NCBI GenBank assembly: GCA_947169045.1
Contig: CAMVOC010000004.1
Location: 1-64,000, forward strand
Direction: 5' to 3'
DNA from: an uncultured bacterium
GTDB lineage: Bacteria > Patescibacteriota > Gracilibacteria > Absconditabacterales > Absconditicoccaceae
Length of the DNA stretch: 64,000 nucleotides
Shown: positions 1 to 12,807 of the stretch, in pieces
How the letters are laid out: every line of letters begins with the position of its first letter
Position numbering within the stretch: position 1 is the stretch's first letter
Notes under the pieces: model-generated
What the model was told of the DNA's origin: nothing
The model's database searches: none
What the model saw: only the letters and a program-made list of their open reading frames with translations
Translations under genes and position numbers: made by a program

Positions 1-152
1 GTAAGGATGAGCGGGTAGAGATTAAAATGTTCTTACTTCCTTTAGGTTAGCCTAGGAGTTTACGTCTATCTATCTTAAATTCTCATTTTCCTTTATGCTT
101 GGGCGGTTTTTTTGTTTCAAAAAAATCCCTAAATCCCACGCAGTCATTGCTT

Positions 153-1004
153 TTAATGAGTTCCTTCCCACTTCAATACTTTCAAATACATCGACAAAAT
201 ACCGTCTTTTACAGCATTTCACGTCCAAACGTCATTTTCATATCCTTCTCGAAAATATCTTGGAGCCATAGGAGTGACTTCACCATACACCGTTGAACCA
301 CTTAATCAGTTATACAAAGCAGAAAATCTTATCAAATCCGTAAAACTTGCTCCCGTATAGCTCAGAGTAATTGCGAGTCCATTTTTTTGATTAGCGTTGT
401 TATATCGCTGAATTTTATGATGAGCAAAATCCAAGAAATCCTGCACCGTCTGTGCAAAAATAGCTTCAGTGATTTCTCAACTTCCATAATCTTTACTTAC
501 GATCTGAAATGGACCATCTCCGTTTTTAGGTAAAATATATCCACACGTGGTTTCTCTATGCCATACAGCGATAGTTAACGCGGTAGGAAAATTATTTGCA
601 TAACTGAGATTATCTAACAAATTATACCATCCTAAACAATTGGTTGGAACTTCACTATCCAAGAGGAGTTTATCTTGATAATCAGTGATAAATTCTTGCT
701 TATATGGTTTTGCAAGCTGTTTAGAGAGACTTTTTTGTGATGAGAACTGACTATAACTAAAATCACTTAAATTGCTTAACAAATAATCAAGCCTATCATC
801 GTGACCACGTACAGCAGTTTTCAACTGAGAAAGTTGCTTATAATACTTCCAAAGATCCTCTGCAGACACATTCGCAAGAGTAGTTTTTAGAGAAGTAAGC
901 TGTTCAGTTGTAGCAGTATCTGGCGTATACGCTGCCAAGCTAGCTCCACCAAACGCCAGCAAACTAAAGCTCAAAAGAAAGAAAAATCTGACTTTTAACC
1001 TCAT
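153..1004 (-). CDS. Secreted lysozyme/transglycosylase-like protein
   Basis: The product is 283 aa. The N-terminus is a signal peptide (basic MRLKVR, then a hydrophobic stretch to about residue 25 ending in GASLAA). Around residues 150-175 a WHRETTCGY block is followed by GDGPFQI, which resembles the catalytic Glu and the G-x-QI turn of SLT-type lytic transglycosylases. The product would then act on peptidoglycan outside the membrane. In-frame UGA codons at 477-479, 306-308 and 219-221 are read as Gly, and UAA at 153-155 ends the gene. I chose the ATG at 1004 over an upstream GTG because it begins the signal peptide. The enzymatic assignment rests on this short motif only. Confidence 0.6.
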
Positions 1005-1100
1005 GAATATCACAAAAAACAGATAAAGAATAATGCTCAGTATACAAGCATCTTTCCAAGAATATACAAAAAAGCACCCCTAGAGCAAGAGGAGATACTG

Positions 1101-1128
1101 TTGACTTTTCTTGTATTTTGCATATGCT
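1101..1128 (+). promoter_or_regulatory. Promoter for the CAP gene
   Basis: A TTGACT -35 box (1101-1106) and a TATGCT -10 box (1123-1128) are separated by 16 nt. The spacer begins TTTC and contains TTTTG, like the other TTGACT promoters in this window. The downstream ATG is at 1173. Confidence 0.6.
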
Positions 1129-1172
1129 GAGGATATATCCATGCAAATTTTACATAAAAGAGAGAATTCTTA

Positions 1173-1886
1173 ATGGCAACCTCCACAACCTCTGCTCGTC
1201 ATGAAAAACTAAAACGTAAAGTAGCTCCCCAAAACGCTCCTGATACCGAACAGGTAATGCAGGACACGATGGGTAATCTCACGACAATGCAAACAGATAT
1301 CCAGCTAGAAAAGCTACAAACAGAAATCTCTGAAAAAGAAATCCAGCAGATACAAAAGAAAGTGGATAAAATGAAAAAAGAAGAGTTTAAAAAGCTGATC
1401 AATACACCAATAGCAGAGCTTCCTTCAAACGAAGTAGAATACCTGTTCAAGTTTTGAATGGCACGTAGAATCAACGAGATGAGAAAAGAAAAAAAGCTGA
1501 AAACGCTAAAACGGGACAAGAGATTAGAACGTGTAGCTCAAGACTTAGTGGAACAAAAAATTATCGACGGGAAAGAGCTTCCTTGGGATTATCCTACAGA
1601 ACACGAAAGTCTTGATGGATTATATATTCATGAAAGATTAAAAAATGCAGGACTTCATCCTCGTTATCATCATCAACCAGATGGACTTGATTGATGAGTT
1701 GGGGAAAATATTGGTCGATGTGGTAATCTACATTATACGACCATTGAGATGTTAATGCAAGAAGTCTCTAATTACCAAAAACATCCTGGGCATGCAAGGG
1801 CATTATTTGATCCAAGTGTAACCAAGGTAGGAATTGGCTATAAAGGAGGATATTTAAGATTAGTTCAAGTATTTGCAGATATCTAG
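1173..1886 (+). CDS. CAP/SCP superfamily protein without signal peptide
   Basis: The product is 237 aa when UGA at 1455-1457, 1692-1694 and 1695-1697 is read as Gly. The first ~85 residues are a charged, probably coiled-coil segment. A CAP domain follows: the helix INEMRKEKK, then LKWDKRLERVAQ where the W is CGG at 1512-1514, then GENIG, and the closing strand VGIGYKGGYLRLVQVF. CAP proteins are normally exported, yet no signal peptide or membrane helix is visible here, so its location is unclear. Family membership is well supported but no activity can be assigned. A second CAP protein lies at 20712-21545. Confidence 0.75.
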
Positions 1887-1901
1887 AAGAGATGCTGAGC
1901 G

Positions 1902-4097
1902 CTATTGTTGTAAAGAGATAAAGTGTCCACTCATTTTAGCATATTTGTCCTTATTCTCGTTGGTATTTACGTACATATTTACTTGCACGTCAAGGTTAGG
2001 AGATATGTCTCAGCAGTTTATTAAGAATGTCATCAATCTTGCCAAACAGAGCTGTTTCTGATACTCAATTTGTTTAACTCCTCCATATTCTGTATCTTCA
2101 CTGAAGACGTTTTTAAAGTCTTTTTGGTTTTCTACGCTATTTTTCCCCTGATTAAATAAGGCATCTTTCACATCGTCAAGTTTAGACCTCTGTTTGTTAA
2201 TATAGTATTGTATAGTCTCTATTTCTTTGTGCATTTGTTGGCCATTATTATCTTGATAAGGCTTATCACTTACGCAAACATTCAAAGGAATGGCGTGTGT
2301 TTGCTTGTAGTTGGGGTTATCAGCGAGAGCATTAAACGTTTTAATCCTATTTTTGAATTCCTCTAGTCCTTCTTCGCCTGATACAAGCTTTTCTTGTGTA
2401 TCTTTAGGCTTAAGAATTCTGAAACTTTTATATTCCCCACTATCAAATAACGTTTCAGTAGAGAGATTGATGTAATTTGCAAAAGGAGTTTCAGGTTGTT
2501 CAGAAGTCATATCTACCTTTGGAGCTATGATATTCATGGATATCTCATCATTAGACGTATTCTTCACGTGTATGTTTATATTACCATTTTTTACGGTGTT
2601 GGGAGGAAACTTAAGGGATAAATACGGTTGATCTTTAACACCTGTGTATATGTTCTTCAACTTATACGGTTCATGTGTGTTACTATTATAAGCTTGTTTA
2701 ACGTCTATAGTTTTGTTAGAGAGTCCTGCTTTAATTTGTCAATAAGTTCATTCAATTATTATGGTCTCATTAGTGTATGTCTGGAAAGAAATAGTAAAAG
2801 AGATTGGTCTTATGCTGCTTTCTAAACCGGTAAATAATATCATGACCTCAGATTCCTTCTTCTGATCAGATAATTTAATAGAAACATCATTCTCGTGGGG
2901 ATTGCTAGAATTATACTGAAAATGTTTTGAACTAGCATTATTATCTGTATTGTACAAAGATTTATCAACGCCATCATAGCCAGTACTATTGGTGTAATCT
3001 CCTGTTGAGAGGGTAAGGATTTGAGGGATATTATCCTTGTTGCCTCATAAGGTCTCAATGAAGAATCTGTCAATGTCATCTTTTCTCTTCTTCCTTAAAA
3101 ATTGAGCTATATCATTATGATCTTTAATCATTTGTTCCTTCCCTCAAGGGTATCCCGTATCTCCTTTTCATAAAGGGTTCTCTCGACATAATGAGAAAAA
3201 TTGGTCCCAATCAGATACATACTTATTGTGGTTTTCTTGGTATTGCTTTATATACTCGTTTTTCTCGCTTAGTTCAATAGGTCTCAAACCAACAATCCTG
3301 TAGGCAATATCATATTTAATATAATCTGAACATTCAAGATTAAAACCTTCTATCGTAAGAGTAAAAAAATCATTAGGTCCCTTAATTATACCGTAATCCA
3401 TAAGACATTCGGCCAAGAGAGTAGCCTTACGATCAAATGATTGAGAGTCTAGAGGAGTCTTGCCTGTGTCTACACAGAGCTGATAAACGGCAGAATTTGG
3501 ATCCTCAACAACAGAATGCCACGGGATGTGACCTTTACCAACAATACCAGTTACCTGATCCTTGGATAATGTAACACATGTTCATAGATGATCCAGGTTG
3601 CGTTTGCTCCAAAAGTTTGTGTCAGAGTTAAGCTCATATGGAGAAATAAAGGTTCCAGGGATTTTTTTGGAATCTTTAAGGTGTTGAATAAACTTTGTTT
3701 CTCCTAAATTTTGCAAAAGGGAATATTCTGTATCATGGAGTTGATAATAAACAAAAGGGGAATTCTTTATTTCGTCCATTATTTTTTGTTCATCTTCAGT
3801 TAGCTTTCTCTTTTGCTTGAAAAGCCAGAGGGAAGTACTAACGCTATCTAGTGTAGCTAAAATTTCATTAGTAGGATCCCGTTTTCGTACGCCATCCGTC
3901 TTTCTTTCAATAGACTTGATAGCTTCTTTTACTCCAATCTCCCACCTATTTCACTCTTCAATATCCATAAATCTCACCTTCAACTTTCCAGTCAAAGATT
4001 CCGCAGAAATCGAATCCATTTCACCTTCGAGAGACCTCGGAAACTCAGAATTCTTATCTTCTTTAGGAGAAGCGGAAATATTTTTAATAACCGACAT
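1902..4097 (-). CDS. Large hypothetical protein
   Basis: This is a 731-aa product broken by about seven UGA codons (for example 3582-3584, 3168-3170, 2748-2750, 2010-2012), all in one frame, ending at UAG 1902-1904. It is hydrophilic and charged, with no signal peptide or transmembrane segment. I do not recognise a domain. A stretch around residues 170-215 (GKGHIPWHSVV, GKTPLDSQS) is faintly ankyrin-like, too weak to call. The ATG at 4097 is the first start after the upstream non-coding gap. It is transcribed away from pheS. Confidence 0.6.
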
Positions 4098-4247
4098 ACT
4101 AATGCCAATAACGAGTAAAATATCCTACACTACCTAAATTATACCCCAAAAACGCTACAAAAGCAAAAAACACTGCTTATTTTCTTGCAATCACTTCTCA
4201 AATAAGTATCCTAATAAACATACTTTACTTCCCACATTTTACCTACA

Positions 4248-5686
<1,439 letters not shown>

Positions 5687-5733
5687 AGTACACAACAAAA
5701 AAGATAAAAAAGCTGAATTATAACAAGGGGAAT

Positions 5734-6990
5734 TTATGCATCCATAAGGGTAAATAATTCTTCTTTTGCCCTTTCCAATTGATTGTCTATTTGAGAGGCA
5801 TCATAAAGCTCTGCATCTCGTTTTACCTCGATATCTGGGATAAGCCCGGTACCGCTCACATTGACATGATTAGGACTAAACCACTTCCCAACAGTAAATT
5901 TTAAGCTAGAATGATCTGGAAAAGTCTCTACACTTTGGATATTTCCTTTCCCAAACGTTGGCATCCCAATGACCAGTATCTCACGTTCCTGAAGAGCAAG
6001 AGCGATAATTTCTCCAGCCGATGCAGTCATCTGATCCACTAGCACCACCAAAGGAAGCTCTGCTAATTCTCCTCTCCCTTGAGAACTGAAAAAAACGGGC
6101 TCATATCCATAGTATTCAGAAGTTACAACAACCTCTTTCTTCGGAATAAAATGTCCCAAGAATTTTACAGCCTCTTCCAAATAACCTCCACCGTTTCCGC
6201 GTAAATCTAGAATCATTCCATCCAAATGTTCATCAATCAATTCTAATAATTCATTAACAAACAGTTTAGTAGTCTGATCAGAAATACTAGAAACGGAGAA
6301 ATATCCCACGTGATGTCCGCTGATGGTGAGCGATTTTGCTACGACAGAAGGAATTTCTATGTTATCTCTAATAATCTCTACATCAAAAGTAGTGCTACTT
6401 TCGTCCTTTTCGATTCTTTGAATGGTAAGATGAACAGGAGTTCATTTTTCTCCTCTAATCAAAGCTACCGCTTCAGAATTGCTTAAATCTTTAGTACTTC
6501 CTGTCTCAATATACAGAACTCTATCCAAAGGTAAAAGCCCCGCTTTGTAAGCAGGTCAGTTTTTTATCACTTCTGAGATTTGAATATAGGTATCCTTCTT
6601 TTCTACAACAGCTCCAATTCCGCTAATACCAATCTCATCATGAAGCAAGTTCTGAAGTTGTGTATTTTCCTCAGCCGTAAGATAAGTGGTATACGGATCG
6701 TCCAATCCTGCAACATAAGCTTGCAAAGCACGCTCAATCATTTCCTCTTTCGCTCCGGAAAGCATCTCTTGATCGAGATATTCATGCTGTAGCAACTCAT
6801 CAATCATTGCAAATTTATCGAATTTAGAATAATATCCCTTCGTACCAACCGAAAAAGTTGGAAACCCAGAGAAAAGACGCTGAATATTCCCGCCTGTTGC
6901 CCAAATCCCCAGCATCACGGCGAAATTGGCAACTAAAAGACAAATACAAACGATAAGCCAAACGTTTATAGAAGATTTTTTTGTGGTCAT
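5734..6990 (-). CDS. S41-family C-terminal processing peptidase
   Basis: The 418-aa product has an N-terminal membrane anchor (residues 8-30, VWLIVCICLLVANFAVML), a PDZ domain around residues 110-195 (IGISGIGAVVE) and an S41 catalytic domain. ILDLRGNGGGYLEEAV is the substrate-binding strand, QMTASAGEIIA carries the catalytic Ser and PTFGKGNIQSVE the catalytic Lys. It belongs to the CtpA/CtpB/Prc type, which trims exported proteins outside the membrane. UGA codons in the linker between PDZ and protease are read as Gly. The gene ends at UAA 5734-5736. Confidence 0.9.
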
Positions 6991-7020
6991 GTAAGAAAAA
7001 AAGAGAAATAAATCAGATTT

Positions 7021-9099
7021 TTAATCTTCATATCCTTGTTCTTCTAGTGTCATTCCAATGATGGTATCTTCTCCGGCAGGTTCTCCAGAGATAGCTTCAC
7101 GATTGATATATACCCAGGTTACCATGAGCATTGGCACTCTTCCGATAATTTTTGTAATTTCTTCTCCCAAAGCCTCTTTAACTTGCTTGAGATTGCTTTT
7201 TACATCCATTCTTTTCTTGAGATTCGCATTATAATGGGATTTTGCGAATTCTACAATCTTCGTATGAATAGATTTTACCTCGGATGAATACACAAATCCG
7301 CGGGACTCGATCTGCAGATTACCTACTAATTCATGAGTCTTATTATCGATTTTGAAGATCAAAGCAACAACTCCATCAGTCGCCATAATATCCCTTGCTT
7401 TAATCACGTATTCTCCTGAGAGATGACCTTTCCCTTTTCCATCAATCATAACGGTATCAATTTTCAGCTTTTTGTCTGAGACTAAGACAGCTTCATCGAA
7501 AACCTCTATAAGTTGCCCATTCTTTGGCATCAAAACTTTTTCTTGAGGAATTCTCATTTCCAAAGCAACTTTTCTATGAGCGTTTCTTTGGACAAGATCT
7601 CCGTGGATTGGAGCAAAATATTCAGGTTTTAATAATGCCATCATCTCTTTCATATCTTCCTGATATGCATGTCCGGAGGTGTGGAGATCCAAATGAGGAT
7701 CATCTACGAGATCGACATCTAGATTGATAAGATTATTCATCAGAGCTGCAACAGCTTTTTCATTTCCAGGAATAGCATGAGAAGAGAGGATAATACAATC
7801 ATTTGGACGTAAGGAGAATCCTTTAAAGGTATTGGTAGCCATCCTCATGAGAGCAGCGAACTCTTCACCTTGAGAACCTGTACAAAGCACCAGTACTCTT
7901 TCATCTGGCATTTGATCAGCATCCGCAGAAATTTGCCTAATCATATCTTTAGGAGCATTGATATACCCCAGTTCTTGGCAGAGCTGAACGTTGTTGATCA
8001 TAGAGCGTCCCGCAAGAAAAATGGTCCTATTCTGACGGATGGCACTCTCTACGATCTGGATAATTCTACCAACATTTGAAGCAAATAACGAAATGATAAT
8101 CCTTTGTTTCGCATGACGATTAATCATGGTAGCAATATTCTCTCCAATGATTTTTTCAGAAGGAGTATGTCCAGGTTTTCTAGCGTTGGTTGATTCTCCC
8201 ATGTAAAGTTTTACTCCTTCTTGCCCAATCCTAGAAATCTTTCCTAAATCAGCAGGTCTATCAATCGCAGGGATAAAATCAATCTTAAAATCACCAGAAT
8301 GAACGATCATTCCCTTTGGAGTATGAATAGCAAATCCCATAGATTCTGGGATAGAGTGGTTGACTCTAAAACATTCAATGGTAAATACTCCAGCCTTGAT
8401 AATATCGAGATCCGGGTTCACAAGCTTATATTTAAAACGTTTTAATTGCTCAGCGTCAAAATTCTTTTTCATCAATCCCAAAGCTAGAGGAGTAGTGTGT
8501 ACCACTGGATAATTCAGATCTCCGATAATGTGCTGAATAGCTCCAATATGATCGAGATGTCCATGAGTAATAAAGATTCCTCTGATATTCTGTTTTTTTC
8601 CTATCAAGTAAGAAATATCAGGAATGATATAATCCACTCCATGCATATCGTAAGATGCAAATTCAAGTCCCGCATCAATGATAATAATATCGTTTTTGTA
8701 TTCAATGACCGTCATATTGATTCAGATTTGTTCTAGTCCTCAGAGAGCAAAGACTCTAACAGGGATTTCATCTTTTTTTACCAGTTTTTTGAGATCGGCA
8801 ATCGTTTGATGCTTAGGCTCAATTTTATGTTTAAGGAAAATCTCTGAAGTAATTCTTTGAGAAGAGGATCTTGGATGTCTAACATAGGTAGAGCCTCTAG
8901 AAATTGGAGCTTTTGAAGCAGTTCTACTCGCTGTGCTCGTAGGTCTTGTAGTCTGAGAGGGGTTGTTTTTTGTCTGAGAATGTGTAGAATACGCAGGTCT
9001 TGCTGAAGTTGTCCTAGGAGCTACAGATTTTGTAGCGCTAGTCCTTGAAAGCGTTGGTTTCGTCGTAGAACTGCGTGTCTGATTAGTAAGAATCATCAT
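7021..9099 (-). CDS. rnj: Ribonuclease J with Ser/Thr/Arg-rich N-terminal extension
   Basis: The 692-aa product is a metallo-beta-lactamase/beta-CASP RNase. The core starts with VRVFALGGLEQIGINMTVIEY (both UGA are Gly), then THGHLDHIG (zinc ligands), HSGDFKIDF and CTGSQGE, and ends with the usual C-terminal domain. RNase J degrades and matures mRNA by endo- and 5'-exonuclease activity. Ahead of the core lies a ~110-residue extension, of which ~70 residues are very rich in S, T, R and P and look disordered. The ATG pair at 9099/9096 is the likely start. RNase Y is also encoded (38891-40390), so both Gram-positive-type decay enzymes are present. Confidence 0.93.
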
Positions 9100-9193
9100 A
9101 AGAAGAAAAAAGAAATAAAATTCTGATTGATGTAAGGGGGCATTCCATATCTGCGTCCGCAATACACTATTTTACATCACCAAAGAGAATAAA

Positions 9194-9736
9194 ATGCCAT
9201 TTGAACACCTAAGAATATCCTGTGAACAAAGGAAAATTCCACTGATTTCTAGAGAAACTCAGGAGTTTTTATCTCAACTGCTTATCGAGAAAAAGCCTCA
9301 TAACATCCTAGAAATTGGGTCTGCTGTGGGGTATAGTACCATTTGGATTGCTCAAATCGTCAGTCAGCGAGGAGGTCACATCTCAAGCTTCGAAATCAGC
9401 TATCCGGCATACTTGGAAGCCCTGAAAAATCTGCAAAAAAATCAAGTAAGAAATGCGGTCATATACCCTTTTGACTTTAAAGAAATCAAGCTAGAAAACT
9501 TCTTTTCAGAAAACTTCGACTTTGTATTTATCGACGCTCAAAAGAGCGAATACGGGCGCTACATGGAAGAAATACAAGGCGTTTTGAAAACAGAAAATAC
9601 AATTATCCTAGATGATGTCATCAAATATCAAAACAAACTATCTTCATTATACTCATTTTTAGCAAAAAATCAAGTAAATTATGAGATTCTTGCGATGGAG
9701 GAATGAGATGGAGTGATGAAAATAGAGAATATATAG
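9194..9736 (+). CDS. SAM-dependent O-methyltransferase
   Basis: The product is 180 aa. It has the class I methyltransferase fold: the SAM-binding motif NILEIGSAVGYSTIWIA, an acidic residue at ISSFEIS, FDFVFIDAQKSEY and IILDDVI. This pattern is typical of the CCoAMT-like/COG4122 O-methyltransferases. The substrate cannot be told. UGA at 9704-9706 is read as Gly, adding ten residues before UAG at 9734-9736. Confidence 0.85.
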
Positions 9737-9966
9737 CTTCTCGACTGCTATAAAAAGACAAAAGAAATAAAAAGCTGATAAAACCACGAGTAAAAAGTGA
9801 ATCCAAAGAGATCAAAAGAGAGATAAACGTACGTATAACGCAATAAGAAGCCGACTAGGAGACCAATTTTGGGTGCGATTTAGACATTTTTTGACATTTT
9901 CTCTTGCATTGACGAACCAATACCATAAAAATAACCTGTTTTTTATTTCTTATTTACAATCGTATA

Positions 9967-12591
9967 ATGCCAGAAAAAAAGTATGTCTACTCTTTCGAAG
10001 AAGGGAAAGGAGTAGGGAAAGAACTTCTGGGAGGTAAAGGATCCAATATGGCGGATATGGTTGCCCTAGGATTACCGATTCCTTCAGGATTCACGATTAC
10101 CACAGAAACTTGTGATATTTACTACAAAAACAACAAGACGTACCCTCAGGAAGTTAAAGATCAGATTGAAACTCAACTGCAAGCTCTAGAAGCAAAAATG
10201 GGAAAAAAATTGGGAGATGCAAATGATCCATTGCTAGTTTCTGTACGTTCTGGAGCTGCTGCTTCACTTCCAGGAATGATGGATACCGTTTTGAATCTCG
10301 GTTTGAATGATCAATCAGTACTTGGACTTGCAAATAAGACAGGAAATGAAAGATTTGCGCGAGATTCTTACAGACGTTTCATTCAAATGTTTGGAGATGT
10401 TGTAATGGAAGTGCCTCATCACGATTTCGAGGTTGCATTGCAGTCTGTAAAAGACAAAAAAGGAGTAAAACTTGATACTGAACTAGAGACAGAAGACCTC
10501 AAACAAGTAGTTCAGCTGTATAAAGAGGTTGTACAAAAGGCGACAGGAAAATTATTCCCAAATACAGGAAGAGAACAGCTTGCTATGGCAATTGATGCAG
10601 TATTTAATTCATGGAATAATGAAAGAGCAATCATTTATAGAAAGCTGAATGACATTCGCGGACTCCTTGGTACTGCAGTAAATGTGCAATCCATGGTCTT
10701 CGGAAATATGGGAGAGACTTCAGGAACAGGAGTTTGTTTCACGAGAAACCCTTCTACTGGAGAAAATAAATTTTACGGAGAATTCTTGATGAATGCACAA
10801 GGAGAAGATGTAGTAGCAGGAATCAGAACTCCAGCACAAATCCAAACATTGAGTGAAGTAATGCCAGAATGTTACAACGAATTAGTAAGGATTTACAAAA
10901 TGCTTGAACAGCATTACAAAGATATGCAAGATATGGAATTCACAATCCAAGAAGCAAAACTGTATATTCTCCAGACAAGATCTGGTAAAAGGACAGCAGC
11001 TGCAGCAATAAAAATTGCAATGGATATGCTCCATGAAGGACTGATAGACGAAAAAACTGCAGTACTTCGCGTAAGCCCAGCTCAGCTTGATACGCTGCTT
11101 CATCCACAAATTGATCCAGCTGCAAAAACTACTGCTGAATTGTTAACTAAAGGACTTCCAGCATCTCCAGGTGCTGCAGTAGGACAAATTGTCTTCAGAG
11201 CTGATACTGCTCATGAACGAAAAGAACAAGGAAAGAAAGTAGTGCTCGTAAGAGTAGAGACTTCTCCAGAAGATATCCAAGGAATGGTCGCTTCTGAAGG
11301 TATTGTAACTGCTCGTGGAGGAATGACTTCTCATGCTGCTGTAGTAGCTCGTGGAATGGGTAAATGCTGTGTTTCTGGAGCAGGAGAGTTAGTAATCAAC
11401 GAGACCAACAAGACAATAACCGTCAAGGGAAAAACCTTTAATGAAGGGGATATGATTACACTCGATGGTTCAACAGGAGAAGTGTTTGCAGGAGCTCTTG
11501 CAGTAGTAGATCCTGAACTGAAAGGAGACTTTGAAGAGCTTATGAACCTCGCTGATAAATACAGAAGACTCAGAATTAGAACCAATGCAGATACTCCACG
11601 TGATGCAGCAACAGCAAAAAAATTCTGAGCAGAAGGAATTGGACTTTGTAGGACAGAGCATATGTTCTTTGCCGAGGATAGAATTAAGGCAATGAGAGAG
11701 ATGATTCTTGCTGAAGATGAAGAAGGAAGGAGAAAAGCATTAGCAAAAATTCTTCCTTACCAAAAGCAAGACTTCTATGATATCATGAAAGAATTAGAAG
11801 GAATGCCAGTAACAATCAGATTTTTGGATCCTCCTTTACATGAATTCCTTCCTACTGAAGACAAAGAAATTCAAGTGCTTGCTACAGAAATGGGAGTAAG
11901 TGTAGAGACGCTCAAAAATAAAATTGCTTCTCTCCATGAATTCAATCCAATGCTTGGACATAGAGGTTGTAGATTAGCAATTACATATCCAGAAATCGCA
12001 GAAATGCAAACAGAAGCTGTTATCTCTGCAGCATGTGAACTAAAAAAAGAAGGAATTGACGCTAGACCAGAAATTATGATTCCATTAGTAGGATTTCAGA
12101 CAGAGTTAAATTTCAATACAGAAATCGTGAGAAGAGTAGCCAAAAATATTATGGATAAATATGGAATCGAAGTGCACTATCTCTTAGGAACGATGATTGA
12201 AGTGCCAAGAGGAGCAGTAACAGCCGACGAAATAGCAAAAACTGCAGAATTCTTCTCTTTTGGAACAAACGATTTGACACAGATGGGACTTGGATTCTCT
12301 AGAGATGATGCAGGAAAATTCATTAAAGAATATCTCGCAAAAAATATCTTCGAAAAAGATCCTTTCCAATCCATAGATGAAACTGGAGTTGGAGGTCTCG
12401 TAAAAATCGCAGTTGAAAAAGGACGCGCTACTAGACCTGATATCAAACTCGGAGTATGTGGAGAACATGGAGGAGATCCAATGTCTATTGACTTCTTCCA
12501 TAGAGCAGGGTTGGCATATGTTTCTTGTAGTCCATTTAGAGTGCCAATCGCAAGACTTGCAGCTGCACATGCAGCATTGAAAAATGGATAA
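9967..12591 (+). CDS. ppdK: Pyruvate, phosphate dikinase
   Basis: The 874-aa product is full length for PPDK, which interconverts PEP + AMP + PPi and pyruvate + ATP + Pi. The N-terminal ATP-grasp domain has [10 protein letters not shown] and [21 protein letters not shown]. The phosphohistidine domain has [13 protein letters not shown] with His456. The PEP/pyruvate TIM barrel has [24 protein letters not shown] and the catalytic Cys in [10 protein letters not shown]. One UGA (11626-11628) is Gly in a conserved position. CGA at 10360-10362 stands where PPDKs have W or Y in RFA-W-DSYRRF. It is followed by a strong terminator. Confidence 0.97.
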
Positions 12592-12609
12592 TAACACGTA
12601 TAATAAGAA

Positions 12610-12644
12610 AAATAAAGCTGATGGAAGTCGGCTTTATTTTTTTT
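12610..12644 (+). terminator. Intrinsic terminator built on the AAAGCTGA motif
   Basis: A 12-bp stem (12610-12621 with 12628-12639, one G-U pair) closes a TGGAAG loop and is followed by eight T residues. The 5' arm itself is AAATAAAGCTGA, so it contains the over-represented motif. It sits 18 nt after the ppdK stop. Confidence 0.85.
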
Positions 12645-12807
12645 AATTCAAGAGAACCTAACAAGAATAGGTCTACTTCCAGAAGCAGAGAGAATACCTG
12701 GCGAAATAAAGCCAAATACATTTTGTCAAAAAATCTCTTGATTTTTTATTTTTTTTTCTTACAACAGCGATTGTCAAAAAAGATTTTATATTTTATATCT
12801 ACACAGA

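Noticed and set aside
9889-9966. ppdK promoter from TTGACA/TTGACG near 9891-9914
   Set aside because: No -10 box of good quality lies at 16-18 nt from either; I could not choose one.
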